A stretch of DNA of 62,446 bases from an uncultured Pelagibacteraceae bacterium (lineage in GTDB: Bacteria; Pseudomonadota; Alphaproteobacteria; Pelagibacterales; Pelagibacteraceae): contig CACFMO010000007.1 in assembly GCA_902567495.1 (NCBI GenBank), positions 1 through 62,446 of the forward strand. Direction: 5' to 3'. The notes beneath the pieces are model-generated. The model did not search any database. It was not told where the DNA came from and saw nothing but the letters and a program-made list of their open reading frames with translations. Of this stretch, positions 1 through 12,533 are shown one piece after another. Made by a program: the position numbers and the translations under genes. The stretch's first letter is position 1. Each line of letters begins with the position of its first letter.

Positions 1-2814
<2,814 letters not shown>

Positions 2815-2818
2815 TTTA

Positions 2819-4843
2819 CTATTTAGTTAATTTCTTTTTTAGTCTTGCCCAACCTGGACTTCTATATTCCTCATTATCATCAATTAGATTATCCTGGTTA
2901 AAATCAAAATCATCTGACACCTCATTTACATGCTCCTCATTTTTTTGAACCCCTTCCTCTGGCAGTTCATTTACAAATCTTGAAGGTAAACTATCCATAT
3001 ATTCGCCATGCCATGTTCTTTTCATTGCAAAAGATATATATGCTTTTTTTTGTGCCCTAGTAATACCAACATAAGCTAATCTTCTTTCTTCCTCTAAAGC
3101 AAAGTCACCTTTCTCATCCAAAGATTTTTGATGGGGAAACAAACCCTCTTCCCATCCTGGTAAAAAAACTGTCATAAATTCTAGTCCCTTAGCTGCATGC
3201 ATTGTCATAATATTTACTTTTTCATCTTCCCATTCTTGATCAATGGATGTTGCTAATGCAACATGTTCTAAAAATCCCTGTAAATTATCATAATCATGCA
3301 TAGCTCTTAAAAGTTCTTTTAAATTTTCTATTCTACTTTCATTTTCAACATCTTTTTTATTTTTAAGCATTGATGAGTATCCAGATTCATCAAGGATAAT
3401 TTTTAGTAAATCAAAATGTTTTTTGTTTTTATGATCAGCTCTCCACTTTGAAATTAATTCTAACAACTGCTTTAAAGAAGCTCTCACCTTTGGTTTAAAA
3501 TTATTAAGCTGTAAAAGTTTACGAGCAGAATCTTCAAGACATGTTTTATTTCTAGAGGAATGTTCATGCAACTGTTTCGTAGTAGCTTCACCCAAACCTC
3601 TTCGTGGTATATTTAAAATTCTCTCAAAAGCTAAATCATCGTATTTTTGACTTACAATTCGTAAATAGCAAATAGCATCTTTTACTTCAGCTCTCTCATA
3701 GAATTTTATTCCACCAATAATTCTATAATTTATACCAATTTTTAAAAATCTCTCTTCAAATTCCCTTGTTTGATATATTGCCCTTACAAGGATAGCCACA
3801 TCATTTAAAGACTCCTTTTTTTTAATATCTTCCTCTAAAATTTCACCGATACCCACGGCTTCATCTTTGCCATTTTTATAACAGTTAAGTTTTACATCCT
3901 CACCCTTTTCTCCTTCAGACCAAAGCTTTTTTCCTAATCGATCTTTATTATGAGAAATTAAAAATGAAGCTGCATCCAAAATATTTTTTGTTGATCTATA
4001 ATTTTGTTCAAGTCTGAATATTTTACATTCTGGATACACTTTATCAAAACTTAAAAAATTTTTAATTTCTGCACCTCTCCAGCTATAAATAGATTGATCA
4101 TCATCACCGACACAACAAATATTTTTATTTTTATTTACGATAAGATTAAGCCATTTATTTTGAATAAAATTTGTATCCTGATATTCATCAACTAAAATAT
4201 ATTTAAAATTATTTGAGTAAATATTTCTTATGTCTTGGTTTTTTTCAAAAAGTTTAACGCAATACAGTATCAAATCTCCAAAATCACAAGCATTTAAATC
4301 TCTTATTTTGTTTTGATAAATTTTATAAACTTTGAGGATTTGACTCTCAAATAAATTTTTTTTATTTAGTTTGACTTCATCAGGTAAAAAACCTTTATTT
4401 TTCCATTGATCTATTAAAGCCATAATAAACTGTGGTGAAATTTTTTTTGCATCTATATTTTCTGATTTACAAATATTTTTTATTAACTTTTTTTGATCAT
4501 CAGTGTCTAAAATAGTAAAATTACTTTTCAATCCAATAGCCTCAGCATGTCTTCTCAAAAATTTAACGCTTATAGAATGAAATGTGCCTAACCAGGCAAG
4601 AGAGTCCATCTTTCCTGTAATTTTTATTACCCTTTGCCTCATTTCTCTTGCGGCTTTGTTAGTAAAAGTCACACAAAGAATTTGGTTAGGAAATGCTTTT
4701 TTTTGTTCTAGTATGTAAGCTAATCTTGAGGTCAATACTCTTGTCTTCCCTGAACCAGCACCAGCGACAACTAAACTTGGTCCCTCTGTATTTAATACTG
4801 CGGATTTTTGTTCGTTATTTAATTTTTGTAAAAAATCTCTCAT
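2819..4843 (-). CDS. uvrD: UvrD/PcrA-type superfamily 1 DNA helicase
   Basis: ATP-dependent 3'-5' DNA helicase of nucleotide-excision and mismatch repair. The start chosen is the ATG giving MRDFLQKLNNEQ; a longer frame reaches 4906 but would run into the divergent gene at 4891. That gives 674 residues. Helicase motifs are clear: Walker A in GPSLVVAGAGSGKTRVLTSRL, motif Ia TFTNKAAREMRQR, motif II LVDEYQDTN, motif III GDDDQSIYSWRGA, motif IV LEQNYRS, motif V MTMHAAKGLEF and motif VI VGITRAQKKAYIS. The C-terminal tail is acidic (residues DDFDFNQDNLIDDNEEY). It is the first gene of an apparent operon with the aminopeptidase. Confidence 0.95.
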   Translation of the reverse strand: MRDFLQKLNNEQKSAVLNTEGPSLVVAGAGSGKTRVLTSRLAYILEQKKAFPNQILCVTFTNKAAREMRQRVIKITGKMDSLAWLGTFHSISVKFLRRHAEAIGLKSNFTILDTDDQKKLIKNICKSENIDAKKISPQFIMALIDQWKNKGFLPDEVKLNKKNLFESQILKVYKIYQNKIRDLNACDFGDLILYCVKLFEKNQDIRNIYSNNFKYILVDEYQDTNFIQNKWLNLIVNKNKNICCVGDDDQSIYSWRGAEIKNFLSFDKVYPECKIFRLEQNYRSTKNILDAASFLISHNKDRLGKKLWSEGEKGEDVKLNCYKNGKDEAVGIGEILEEDIKKKESLNDVAILVRAIYQTREFEERFLKIGINYRIIGGIKFYERAEVKDAICYLRIVSQKYDDLAFERILNIPRRGLGEATTKQLHEHSSRNKTCLEDSARKLLQLNNFKPKVRASLKQLLELISKWRADHKNKKHFDLLKIILDESGYSSMLKNKKDVENESRIENLKELLRAMHDYDNLQGFLEHVALATSIDQEWEDEKVNIMTMHAAKGLEFMTVFLPGWEEGLFPHQKSLDEKGDFALEEERRLAYVGITRAQKKAYISFAMKRTWHGEYMDSLPSRFVNELPEEGVQKNEEHVNEVSDDFDFNQDNLIDDNEEYRSPGWARLKKKLTK

Positions 4844-4890
4844 TGTAAAATTCTTTATTTTTAGCTCTATACTGCTTATAAAACAACGTA

Positions 4891-6354
4891 ATGAAAAATT
4901 CAGCAACTAAAATTGTCAGTTCTATTTTAAATAACAAGTATTTTAAAAGTTTAAATAAATACTTAAACAAAAAAACAATTTTATTTGTAGTATTTATATT
5001 CTTTTTTTTTATTTTTGGATATTTTTTAATAAAACCCTTTTTTTACAATTACAATTCAAACATAAAATTAATAGAAAATAAAATTTTTAAACAATTTAAA
5101 GTAAATACGAAAATTTACGGTGATATTGATTATAAAATATTACCATCACCAAGGATTACTATCAAAAAAGTAAATCTAAAATTTGAAAAGAAAAATGAAG
5201 CAATTAATCTTGAGGAAATTAGTATATTTTTACCAACTTTTCATAACAAAAAATTTAAAAATTTAGACTTTGAAGAATTTTTAATTTCCAATACATCAAT
5301 ACAAGTATATCCGAATGACTTTAGAGATTATTTTGAATTTTTTACTATACTTGATAAGAACAAAATAACTTTCAAAAATTGTAACTTGTTTTTTTTAGAC
5401 GAACAAAAAAATAAAGTTTTATTTGAAAATTTCAATTTAAACGAACAATTCGTTAACAAAGTTCACTCTATAAGTATCGAAAGTATATTTTCAAAAAATA
5501 AACTAAAAGTAAAATTCAAAAATGTAATTGATGGCGAAAAAAAATTGGATTTAAAACTTCCACAAATTAATACAACAGTAAATATTTTATTTGATCAAAC
5601 AAGTACTTTAAGTGATATAAAAGGAAAATCAAAAATAAAATTATTTGATAGTATTTTAGTTATAAATTTTACTGGATATAAAGAATTTAAAATTTTTGAT
5701 TCTTTTTTAAGAAATAAATATTTTAATTCAAAAATCGAAGGAGATATTTCATTTATTAAAAATTTTTTCTTCAAATTAAATTTTGATGTAAATCAAATTA
5801 ATTTAAGAAAATTACTTTTTCGCTTTTTTCCTGAAAGTGAGACATCTGTAGTTTTAAACTCAGGTATAAGCAAAAAAATAAACGGTATAATTAAAATTTC
5901 AATGAAACACTCCCAATCTTTTATTGGAAGGATTAAAGATTTAAACATGGTATTAATTTTTGAAAATGGAGATCTAAGAATTAAAAATGGTTCAGCGAAA
6001 CTGCCTAATGATAGTACTGTTAAATTTGACTTATTATTTTCGGACAATTCGAACAGTCCTTTTTTAGACTTTTCATTAAATTTTAATTCACAAAACACAA
6101 AAAATTTTCTAAGAAAGTTCAATATCTATGGGTCTATTGATAAAGAAACATCTTTAACAACGAAAGGAAAAATAAATTTGAGAAATAATAAGATCAAATT
6201 TTTCAGCATAGTTTCTGATAAAAGCGAAAAGTTTGATAAGCAAGATGTGCTTAAAATAGAGAAAAATTTTAATCAAAATGTTTTGAACACAGGTATACTT
6301 GGTGTTACTGATTTCTTTAAATTAAAAAAATTCTTAAAAGAATTGTTCAAATGA
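4891..6354 (+). CDS. AsmA-like inner-membrane-anchored periplasmic protein
   Basis: The protein has 487 residues, a single N-terminal membrane helix (about residues 28-50, TILFVVFIFFFFIFGYFLI) and a long periplasmic part rich in beta-strand patterns. The stretch after the helix (KQFKVNTKIYGDIDYKILPSPRITIKKVNL) matches the start of AsmA-family domains, known from outer-membrane biogenesis and phospholipid transport. It is shorter than E. coli AsmA (about 617 residues). It is divergent from the uvrD homologue, with only 47 bp between start codons, so both promoters must lie in that gap or overlap the genes. The family assignment rests on fold-like pattern rather than a catalytic motif. Confidence 0.7.
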   Translation: MKNSATKIVSSILNNKYFKSLNKYLNKKTILFVVFIFFFFIFGYFLIKPFFYNYNSNIKLIENKIFKQFKVNTKIYGDIDYKILPSPRITIKKVNLKFEKKNEAINLEEISIFLPTFHNKKFKNLDFEEFLISNTSIQVYPNDFRDYFEFFTILDKNKITFKNCNLFFLDEQKNKVLFENFNLNEQFVNKVHSISIESIFSKNKLKVKFKNVIDGEKKLDLKLPQINTTVNILFDQTSTLSDIKGKSKIKLFDSILVINFTGYKEFKIFDSFLRNKYFNSKIEGDISFIKNFFFKLNFDVNQINLRKLLFRFFPESETSVVLNSGISKKINGIIKISMKHSQSFIGRIKDLNMVLIFENGDLRIKNGSAKLPNDSTVKFDLLFSDNSNSPFLDFSLNFNSQNTKNFLRKFNIYGSIDKETSLTTKGKINLRNNKIKFFSIVSDKSEKFDKQDVLKIEKNFNQNVLNTGILGVTDFFKLKKFLKELFK

Positions 6355-6366
6355 CAAATATTATAT

Positions 6367-7755
6367 TTAAGAGGGTCTAACCATTTTTTTTGGATCTACA
6401 ATTTTCATGAATTCTTTTTCATTTATTAAACCTGTCTTTAAAGCTTCTTCTTTTAAAGTAGTTCCATTCTTGTGAGCTCTTTTAGCGACTTTAGCTGCAT
6501 TGTCATAACCAATTTTTGGAGATAAAGCTGTAACCAGCATTAAAGAGTTGTCCAGGAGGTGCTTAATTCTTTTTTTATCAGCTTTAATACCTCTTATACA
6601 ATATTTAGCAAAACCATCCGATGAGTCCGCCATAATATTAATTGATTGTAAAATATTATGAATGATAAGTGGTTTAAAAACATTTAATTCAAAATGTCCA
6701 TGCGAACCTGCCATTGTAATACCATTGTGATTTCCTATAACCTTTACACAAACCATAGTTACAGCTTCACACTGAGTAGGATTTACCTTGCCTGGCATTA
6801 TAGAAGATCCTGGTTCATTCTCAGGTAATATTAATTCACCATAACCAGCTCTAGGACCAGATCCTAAAAATCTTATATCATTTGCAATTTTCATTAAACA
6901 AACCGCCGTAGTATTCATAGTTCCAGAGAAATTTACTATTGCATCATGCGCAGCTAATGCAGCAAATTTATTTTTTGCAGGTTTAAAAGGCAGCTTGGTT
7001 ATTTGTTTTATTTCTTTAACTACTTTTTTGTCGAAATTTTTTCTTGTATTTAAACCTGTCCCAACAGCTGTACCTCCTTGAGCTAAATAATAAATTTCAT
7101 TTAATGCTTTTTCAATTCTCTCAATACATTTTTTGAGCTGAGAATGGTAACCAGAGAATTCCTGACCTAAAGTCAACGGAGTTGCATCTTGCAGATGAGT
7201 TCTACCTAGCTTAACTATTTTGTTAAATTCATTTACTTTTTTACCCAATTCCCTTTCAAGAAGTTTAAGTGATGGTAACAACTTTTTTTTTGATTTAAGT
7301 GCAATAGCAATATGCATAGCTGTAGGAAAGACATCATTAGTAGACTGTGATTTATTAACATGATCATTAGGATGAACTGGCTTTTTTGACCCCATTTTAC
7401 CACCCATTAATTGTATCGCCCTATTTGATATTACTTCATTAACGTTCATATTAGTTTGGGTACCAGATCCTGTTTGCCAAACTTTTAATGGAAAATGATC
7501 AACAAGCTTGCCCTTTATAACTTCGTCAGCTGCTTTGATAATGTATTTACTAATTTTTTTATCAAGATCTTTATTTTTGGTATTTACTATAGCAGCAGCT
7601 TTTTTAATCACTCCTATTGATTGAATTAAAATCGGTCTTACTAAAAAATCGCCAATATCAAAGTATTTATTTGATCTCTGAGTTGACGCACCCCAATACT
7701 TATCACCAGGAACTTTAATTTTTCCAATAGAATCAAATTCAGTTCTATATTTCAT
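6367..7755 (-). CDS. fumC: Class II fumarate hydratase
   Basis: Converts fumarate to L-malate in the citric acid cycle; the class II enzyme is an iron-free homotetramer in the cytosol. The length of 462 residues is usual for FumC. Visible signatures are [57 protein letters not shown] and the superfamily signature [15 protein letters not shown] with its flexible loop. These separate fumarase from aspartase and argininosuccinate lyase. The gene is convergent with the AsmA-like gene, 12 bp apart, and divergent from the MazG-like gene. Confidence 0.96.
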   Translation of the reverse strand: MKYRTEFDSIGKIKVPGDKYWGASTQRSNKYFDIGDFLVRPILIQSIGVIKKAAAIVNTKNKDLDKKISKYIIKAADEVIKGKLVDHFPLKVWQTGSGTQTNMNVNEVISNRAIQLMGGKMGSKKPVHPNDHVNKSQSTNDVFPTAMHIAIALKSKKKLLPSLKLLERELGKKVNEFNKIVKLGRTHLQDATPLTLGQEFSGYHSQLKKCIERIEKALNEIYYLAQGGTAVGTGLNTRKNFDKKVVKEIKQITKLPFKPAKNKFAALAAHDAIVNFSGTMNTTAVCLMKIANDIRFLGSGPRAGYGELILPENEPGSSIMPGKVNPTQCEAVTMVCVKVIGNHNGITMAGSHGHFELNVFKPLIIHNILQSINIMADSSDGFAKYCIRGIKADKKRIKHLLDNSLMLVTALSPKIGYDNAAKVAKRAHKNGTTLKEEALKTGLINEKEFMKIVDPKKMVRPS

Positions 7756-7821
7756 TCATATACCAAATTATATTAAACCTAGACAATTGTAAATAATTTA
7801 ACAAATAACTATGGAGATTTT

Positions 7822-8193
7822 ATGACAAATTTTAATAGTGTTAAAAAATTCATGGAAATCTTTGGGCAAGAAGTAAAGACTAAAGCTGAATTTCCATCAG
7901 AAAAAATAATTAGACTAAGATATGATCTAATTAAAGAAGAGCTAGATGAATTCGACCAAGCACTGAAAGACAAAGATTTAAAAGAAGTTGCCGACGCACT
8001 AACCGATATTCTTTATGTTACTTACGGAGCAGGGCATGCTTTTGGAATTGATCTTGATAAATGCTTTGATGAAGTTCAAAGATCAAATATGAGCAAGTTA
8101 GGTGGAGACGGGAAACCAATTTATAACGAACATGGCAAAGTTATGAAAGGACCTAAATATTTTCAACCAGACTTGAGTAAATTTATAAAATAA
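7822..8193 (+). CDS. MazG/PRA-PH-like nucleotide pyrophosphohydrolase
   Basis: A small 123-residue all-alpha protein. KEELDEFDQALKDKDLKEVADALTDILYVTYG carries the EExxE and ExxD pattern that binds Mg2+ in MazG and phosphoribosyl-ATP pyrophosphohydrolases. The C-terminal half (CFDEVQRSNMSKLGGDGKPIYNEHGKVMKGP) fits the family that includes phage and bacterial Cof-like or MazG-like proteins. It probably hydrolyses nucleoside triphosphates or related metabolites to the monophosphate and PPi. A GGAG ribosome-binding site lies just upstream of the ATG. It is not HisE: it is not in a his operon and has the long C-terminal tail. Confidence 0.8.
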   Translation: MTNFNSVKKFMEIFGQEVKTKAEFPSEKIIRLRYDLIKEELDEFDQALKDKDLKEVADALTDILYVTYGAGHAFGIDLDKCFDEVQRSNMSKLGGDGKPIYNEHGKVMKGPKYFQPDLSKFIK

Positions 8194-8204
8194 TTTTTTA
8201 AATA

Positions 8205-9098
8205 TTAGAAAAGCTCTGCACAATTTTTATGAAGTAATGCGTGTAATTCTATTAATTTGTTAAAACTTTTGTTGTACCCACCACCCAAAACACCACACAA
8301 TGGGATTTTTTTAAAAAAAAAATTTTCAATCACAATTCTATCTCTTTCATTTATTCCATCATCTGTAAGCATTAATTTACCTAATTTGTCATCATGATGC
8401 ACATCAACTCCTGCGATATAAAAAACAAAATCAAATTTAATTTTATTTAAATAAACGATATTTTTCTTTAATATTTTCAAATACTCTTTGTCTTCAAGTC
8501 TATCTTTTAATTCAATATCTAAATCGCTTTTTGATTTTTTTGCTGGATAGTTAGATTTACAATGCATACTAAAAGTAAATATATTTTTATCATTTTTAAA
8601 AATTTCTGAATTTCCATTTCCTTGATGAACATCCAAATCTAAAATCAAAATATTTTTGATTTGCTTTTTATACTTTAAATAATTTGCTGCTACCGCAACA
8701 TCATTAAAGACACAATAACCTGCACCGTAATCATATGATGCATGATGACTGCCACCTGCAGTGTTACAAGCAAGTTTATGGTCTAAGGCAAGTTTACTTG
8801 CTAAAACTGTTCCCCCAGTAGCTAAAAATGATCTTTTTACAACGCTATTGTTAATTGGAAATCCTATTTTAATCTCAGATTTTTTATCTAATGTTTTATT
8901 TTTAATATGATTAATATATTCTAATGAATGAGATGTACTCAATGTTTTAATAGAACATTCTTTTGGAACATGAAAATTTTCAACGACCTTATTTTGCAAG
9001 AGATAATTTGCCAAAGATGAAAATTTTTTAATTGGAAAAACACTATTCTCATTAATCTTCGCAACATATTCAGGATGATTTACAATTGGTAATTCCAT
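8205..9098 (-). CDS. Histone deacetylase / acetoin-utilisation (APAH) superfamily hydrolase
   Basis: Zinc-dependent amidohydrolase of the arginase/deacetylase fold, 297 residues. The catalytic signatures are present: GGSHHASYDYGAGYCVFND (tandem His), DLDVHQGNGN (Asp and His zinc ligands) and GVDVHHDDKLGKLMLTDDGI (third zinc ligand Asp). Bacterial members deacetylate polyamines, acetoin-pathway proteins or other acetyl-amides; the substrate cannot be read from sequence. There is no signal peptide, so it is cytosolic. It is convergent with the MazG-like gene 11 bp away and divergent from the SGNH gene 49 bp away. Confidence 0.88.
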   Translation of the reverse strand: MELPIVNHPEYVAKINENSVFPIKKFSSLANYLLQNKVVENFHVPKECSIKTLSTSHSLEYINHIKNKTLDKKSEIKIGFPINNSVVKRSFLATGGTVLASKLALDHKLACNTAGGSHHASYDYGAGYCVFNDVAVAANYLKYKKQIKNILILDLDVHQGNGNSEIFKNDKNIFTFSMHCKSNYPAKKSKSDLDIELKDRLEDKEYLKILKKNIVYLNKIKFDFVFYIAGVDVHHDDKLGKLMLTDDGINERDRIVIENFFFKKIPLCGVLGGGYNKSFNKLIELHALLHKNCAELF

Positions 9099-9147
9099 TT
9101 TATAAAATAGTATATTTGTCTGAAAAATAATAGTAAAAACTAAGCTA

Positions 9148-10341
9148 ATGAGAAGTTTTTTTATATTTTTTTCTATTTTAATTATTTTAGATTTTATTTT
9201 ATCACAATTATTTTTCTTAGATATAATTTATAAAAAAAATTTATTACTTTTTAAAAATGACATAGATTTTAGAGTTCCCGATAAAGATTATAAGTATACA
9301 TTTAAAAAAAGTTCAACATTCGAGACCAGATATAATTATGGATCTTCATATATTGATTATATAATACATACAAATAATCTTGGTTTCAGAGACTCTTATG
9401 TAAAAGATGTCAATAAAAACAAGAGTTATTCAATAATAATAGGTGATAGTTTTGTAGAGGGTATAGCACTTGAAAATAAGGACACTTTGGTAGCACTTTT
9501 AAACCAAGAACTAGGATCTAAAAATTTTGAAAATTTTGAATTTTTAAATGCTGGAGTGTCCTCATATTCACCATATCTATATAATAAAAAAATTAAAAGT
9601 ATAATTAATAATAATGAATGGCTAAAAATAAAGTCTGTAATTATTTTATACGATAAATCAGATGTGGGTGACAATCTCCAATATTTTGATAGACCTAAAG
9701 ATTTTCCAATTACCAAAAAGATTTACAAAAATCCTAAAAGGGAGAAACTTTTGAAGGATTTAAAAAGTCTTAAATTTGGATCTATATTAACTGAACAAAC
9801 AATGATTGGAATAGTTTATCGAGAGGTTATAGGTGCTTATTTGGAAAAATTAATAAAAGATTTAAAATTTCGTCGGGAAATAGCTAAACAAAATAAAATA
9901 AGTTTTTTCAAAGTAAAAGAAAAAGAACTTAACAGAATGTATGCAATTGATCAGTATGATTGGTTACAAAAATACTTTTACGGAGATACTTGGGAGAACG
10001 AGGGAAAGCAATCTATTGATTTTGCATTTGAAAATTTTTTGGAACTAAAAAGTTTTTTAGACAAAAAAAATATAAATCTACATGTAGTTCTTTATCCTTG
10101 GCCATTTGAATTAATAGACAATAGTGTTCGAAAAAAGTATCTTGATTACTTAGATCTAAAGTTTTCAGAAAGTAATATAAATAATTTAATAATATATGAG
10201 GAATTTTTAAATGGAGATATTGATCAAAATATTTTTACTTATTACTTACCAAAAGATGTCCATTTTAACAAAGAAGGTAATTTAATTTTAAAAGATAAGA
10301 TTTACAATTCCTTGTTAAAGGATGGATTGTTTAATAATTAG
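9148..10341 (+). CDS. Membrane-anchored SGNH/GDSL-like hydrolase
   Basis: 397 residues with an N-terminal hydrophobic segment (FFIFFSILIILDFILSQLFF) that acts as signal peptide or anchor. SGNH block I is SIIIGDSFVEGIALENK with the nucleophile Ser in GDSF. A second block is FLNAGVSSYSPY, and the C-terminal catalytic Asp/His pair sits in LPKDVHFNKEG. This pattern fits periplasmic esterases or acyltransferases such as those that acetylate or deacetylate polysaccharides, but the substrate is unknown. The gene stands alone, divergent from the deacetylase and convergent with the methyltransferase. Confidence 0.75.
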   Translation: MRSFFIFFSILIILDFILSQLFFLDIIYKKNLLLFKNDIDFRVPDKDYKYTFKKSSTFETRYNYGSSYIDYIIHTNNLGFRDSYVKDVNKNKSYSIIIGDSFVEGIALENKDTLVALLNQELGSKNFENFEFLNAGVSSYSPYLYNKKIKSIINNNEWLKIKSVIILYDKSDVGDNLQYFDRPKDFPITKKIYKNPKREKLLKDLKSLKFGSILTEQTMIGIVYREVIGAYLEKLIKDLKFRREIAKQNKISFFKVKEKELNRMYAIDQYDWLQKYFYGDTWENEGKQSIDFAFENFLELKSFLDKKNINLHVVLYPWPFELIDNSVRKKYLDYLDLKFSESNINNLIIYEEFLNGDIDQNIFTYYLPKDVHFNKEGNLILKDKIYNSLLKDGLFNN

Positions 10342-10354
10342 TAAACAGTATATG

Positions 10355-10380
10355 CATTTAAAAAATTTAATTTTTAAATG
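10355..10380. terminator. AT-only inverted repeat between convergent genes
   Basis: CATTTAAAAA, six loop bases, then TTTTTAAATG form a perfect 10-bp stem between the SGNH gene and the convergent methyltransferase gene; the methyltransferase stop codon lies in the right arm. The position suits a bidirectional terminator, but the stem contains a single G-C pair, so its strength is doubtful. Confidence 0.4.
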
Positions 10381-11174
10381 TTTATTTTATTTAGAATTTT
10401 ATAAAATAAAGTTGTAAATTTTTTCTTTTTTAGAAAGTTATGACCTTCAAGTACAAATGTTTCTATTAAATCTTTAGACCCGTTGTTCTCAAAACTAGCT
10501 AATACAGAGGTTTCAGAAGTTCCTGTTTCTTTCAAATACAAAGATCTTTCCAAAAATCTTTTGTTATAACCTCCAAGAACTGTATAAGACCTATTAATTT
10601 TTATAAACTTTAATCCAAGTTTCTTTAAATTATTTAAAAATTCATCATAATTTAGAACTATATAAGGAACCCAATATTCTCCTTTAATTAATTGACAAGA
10701 GTTTCGAACATCCAAAAGCGTGGCACCTTTGTCTCTGGTTCTCAATCTTAAAATTAAATTCTTTTTTGTCTTTGAAGCCAATTGCTCTATAAATTTCCAA
10801 GGATCAATTTGATGTAAGATCGTATCTCTTGAATAAACCAAATCATATTTTTTTTTTGGTAATGCAGATAAATCATCAAAGAAATTATTTTCACCATATT
10901 TTTCTTTTGCTATTTTAATTGATTTTTCGGATATATCGAAACCTGTATAATTTATTTTTTTTTTGTTTTTTAAATTTAAATATCTTTTTAAATATCCGCT
11001 AGAACAACCGTAGTCTAATAAAGACTCTTCTTTATTACCTATGGTTTCTAAGAGATATTTATTTTCCTCGAAGCTAGAAAATATATACTTAAATTGACTT
11101 TTTGACATTTTGTTCCATACATCAAATGTAATTTTATGTTCCTCTGATTTCCAACCTTCGAAATGTTTATTCAT
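10374..11174 (-). CDS. Class I SAM-dependent methyltransferase
   Basis: 266 residues. Motif I is LLDYGCSSGYLKRYL, followed by the acidic residue of motif II in YTGFDISEKSIKIAKEKYG and motif IV in YDLVYSRDTILHQID. The fold is a small-molecule or macromolecule methyltransferase of the Methyltransf_11/25 type; the acceptor is unknown. The start codon lies only 30 bp from the outermost copy of the tmRNA-derived repeat (11205), on the minus strand. That is the same placement as the minus-strand genes inside the arm-less cassettes further right, so the gene may be cargo of an older cassette whose left repeat has been lost. Confidence 0.85.
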   Translation of the reverse strand: MNKHFEGWKSEEHKITFDVWNKMSKSQFKYIFSSFEENKYLLETIGNKEESLLDYGCSSGYLKRYLNLKNKKKINYTGFDISEKSIKIAKEKYGENNFFDDLSALPKKKYDLVYSRDTILHQIDPWKFIEQLASKTKKNLILRLRTRDKGATLLDVRNSCQLIKGEYWVPYIVLNYDEFLNNLKKLGLKFIKINRSYTVLGGYNKRFLERSLYLKETGTSETSVLASFENNGSKDLIETFVLEGHNFLKKKKFTTLFYKILNKINI

Positions 11175-11204
11175 AACTTAAATTTTTTAGATCCATATTT
11201 TACA

Positions 11205-11227
11205 GGGGTGTTCTGTTGCCCGGTGCC
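11205..11227 (-). repeat. tmRNA-derived core repeat R1 (outermost)
   Basis: Plus-strand sequence starts GGGGTGTTCTGTTGCC and ends CGGTGCC. It is the same segment as in the 3' hairpin of ssrA (R8), with one C-to-T change at base 5. It marks the left end of the array. Direct orientation with all other copies. Confidence 0.9.
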
Positions 11228-11299
11228 CTGAACCTCATTTCGTTAATCCTTGTTATATAATAATTATTTTACAACCTAAAGCCCAAAACTGGTTCTTCA

Positions 11300-11330
11300 G
11301 TGCATCGGTATTGCGTCAGAAATTACGTCC
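11300..11330. repeat. Iteron triplet A1 (three-iteron arm right of R1)
   Basis: Three related heptamers in direct order: GTGCATC (11300), TTGCGTC (11311) and TTACGTC (11323), spaced 11 then 12 bp. The first begins 95 bp after the start of core R1. The spacing pattern matches the triplets right of R2 and R7. This is the most diverged copy. Likely arm-type integrase binding sites. Confidence 0.65.
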
Positions 11331-11383
11331 GTATATTAATAAATAAACCTCAATTCTGCCCAAGTTTTTAGTTTAAATTTATT

Positions 11384-11674
11384 ATGAAAAAAATATTCAA
11401 ATATTTTTTCTTATTTCTTATCTCTTTATTAGGTTTAATTTTAATAGCTCCAGAAGATCGTGAATGGGTTAAATGTTCAGATGAAAAAGATTTATACCGA
11501 TATGTTTATAACGGTTGGAAGGTGGATAAAGTTTTAAAAGATTATAAACGTGAATATCCTCAAATATTCCTATCAAAAAATGATAGAATTAAAGCATTGA
11601 ACTTCGGATGGAGATGTTATTATCTTGAAGGTGCTGAATTAAATTTTAAGATAAATGAAATTAGACCACACTAG
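11384..11674 (+). CDS. Small secreted or membrane-anchored protein (cassette R1-R2)
   Basis: 96 residues. An N-terminal hydrophobic segment (YFFLFLISLLGLILIAP) acts as signal or anchor, followed by about 70 residues with three Cys and an aromatic-rich centre (LYRYVYNGWKVDKVLKDYKREYP, C-terminal GWRCYYLEG). I do not recognise the family. It is the first of four tightly spaced genes in cassette R1-R2. It begins 54 bp after the last iteron of the arm and overlaps the next gene by 20 bp. Confidence 0.7.
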   Translation: MKKIFKYFFLFLISLLGLILIAPEDREWVKCSDEKDLYRYVYNGWKVDKVLKDYKREYPQIFLSKNDRIKALNFGWRCYYLEGAELNFKINEIRPH

Positions 11675-12077
11675 TTTATATAAAGAATTCAAGAATAAAA
11701 ATGGTGGTATCTGGTGGCCTAAACTAGATTTATTAATTCTCAAGAATATCGATACATCTAAAAAATTAGAAAAAAAATACGAAAAAGCTATATACCTTAA
11801 AATTAATAAAGAATTAAAATCAAAAAAACTCGATCCAGCAACTGAAACGAAAGCACTAAGAATTTCGGGAGACCCTAAACTATTAAAAGCTAAATATATT
11901 GATTTAAGATTTGAAGACTTATGGGAAGAAGAACTGGAAAACAAAATTATACCTGAATTAAATAAAATTTTTTTATCCTTTATGAAATATTATCAAAATA
12001 ATTTAGACAAAGCTAACGAGGAAAAAAATAAGCAAATGGAAAAAGAAATTCAGGCTGAAAAGGATAGGTGGGGTTAA
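11655..12077 (+). CDS. Charged cytosolic protein of unknown function (cassette R1-R2)
   Basis: 140 residues, no signal peptide, strongly charged. An early motif is KNKNGGIWWPKLDLLILKNID; the last third is helical and coiled-coil-like (YYQNNLDKANEEKNKQMEKE). No family recognised. It overlaps the preceding small secreted gene by 20 bp and is followed 19 bp later by the next gene, so the four genes of this cassette look like one operon reading toward ssrA. Confidence 0.65.
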   Translation: MKLDHTSLYKEFKNKNGGIWWPKLDLLILKNIDTSKKLEKKYEKAIYLKINKELKSKKLDPATETKALRISGDPKLLKAKYIDLRFEDLWEEELENKIIPELNKIFLSFMKYYQNNLDKANEEKNKQMEKEIQAEKDRWG

Positions 12078-12096
12078 CTATAATTCATGAGAAATT

Positions 12097-12531
12097 ATGA
12101 TTTTTGATTTTTTTAAAGTTAAACCAGAAAAAAAAATAACGAGAAAATTTTTAAAATTTTCTAATATCGAGAAAAATAATAAAAAAAACTTTGGCAAACA
12201 CATAAAAGAAATAAAGAATAATTTTCATGTAGACGAACTTCAGGAAATAGGAGCAGACTTTCTTTCAAAAACTCACAGACAAATCGATGGGAATTTTGGA
12301 TCTATAGCTGGAAATTGGTGGGAAACTAATAGGATGATATTAGGTGATGAAATTAAAAAAAAGACAGTTGGAGAAATGTACAAAACTGTTCAAATTTTTT
12401 TTAAAATGAAATTGGATAAAAGTTTAAATAAAAAAACATTAATTGATAACACTTTTAAGGCTTTGATGTTCAATATTGCTATAACAGCAACAAAAAATGC
12501 TGAACTTAGAAGAGAATTAAATATAAATTAA
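12097..12531 (+). CDS. Unknown cytosolic protein, homologous to the next gene
   Basis: 144 residues, basic, without membrane segments. The central part has GADFLSKTHRQIDGNFGSIAGNWWETNR. The C-terminal region (SLNKKTLIDNTFKALMFNIA, ending NAELRREL) lines up by eye with the C-terminus of the next protein (PLDKKSLDSLFYLHVYDLAL, ending KREVRKLL), so the pair look like an old tandem duplication. No known domain recognised. Possibly a two-component cytosolic complex; that is inference from adjacency only. Confidence 0.6.
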   Translation: MIFDFFKVKPEKKITRKFLKFSNIEKNNKKNFGKHIKEIKNNFHVDELQEIGADFLSKTHRQIDGNFGSIAGNWWETNRMILGDEIKKKTVGEMYKTVQIFFKMKLDKSLNKKTLIDNTFKALMFNIAITATKNAELRRELNIN

Positions 12532-12533
12532 TT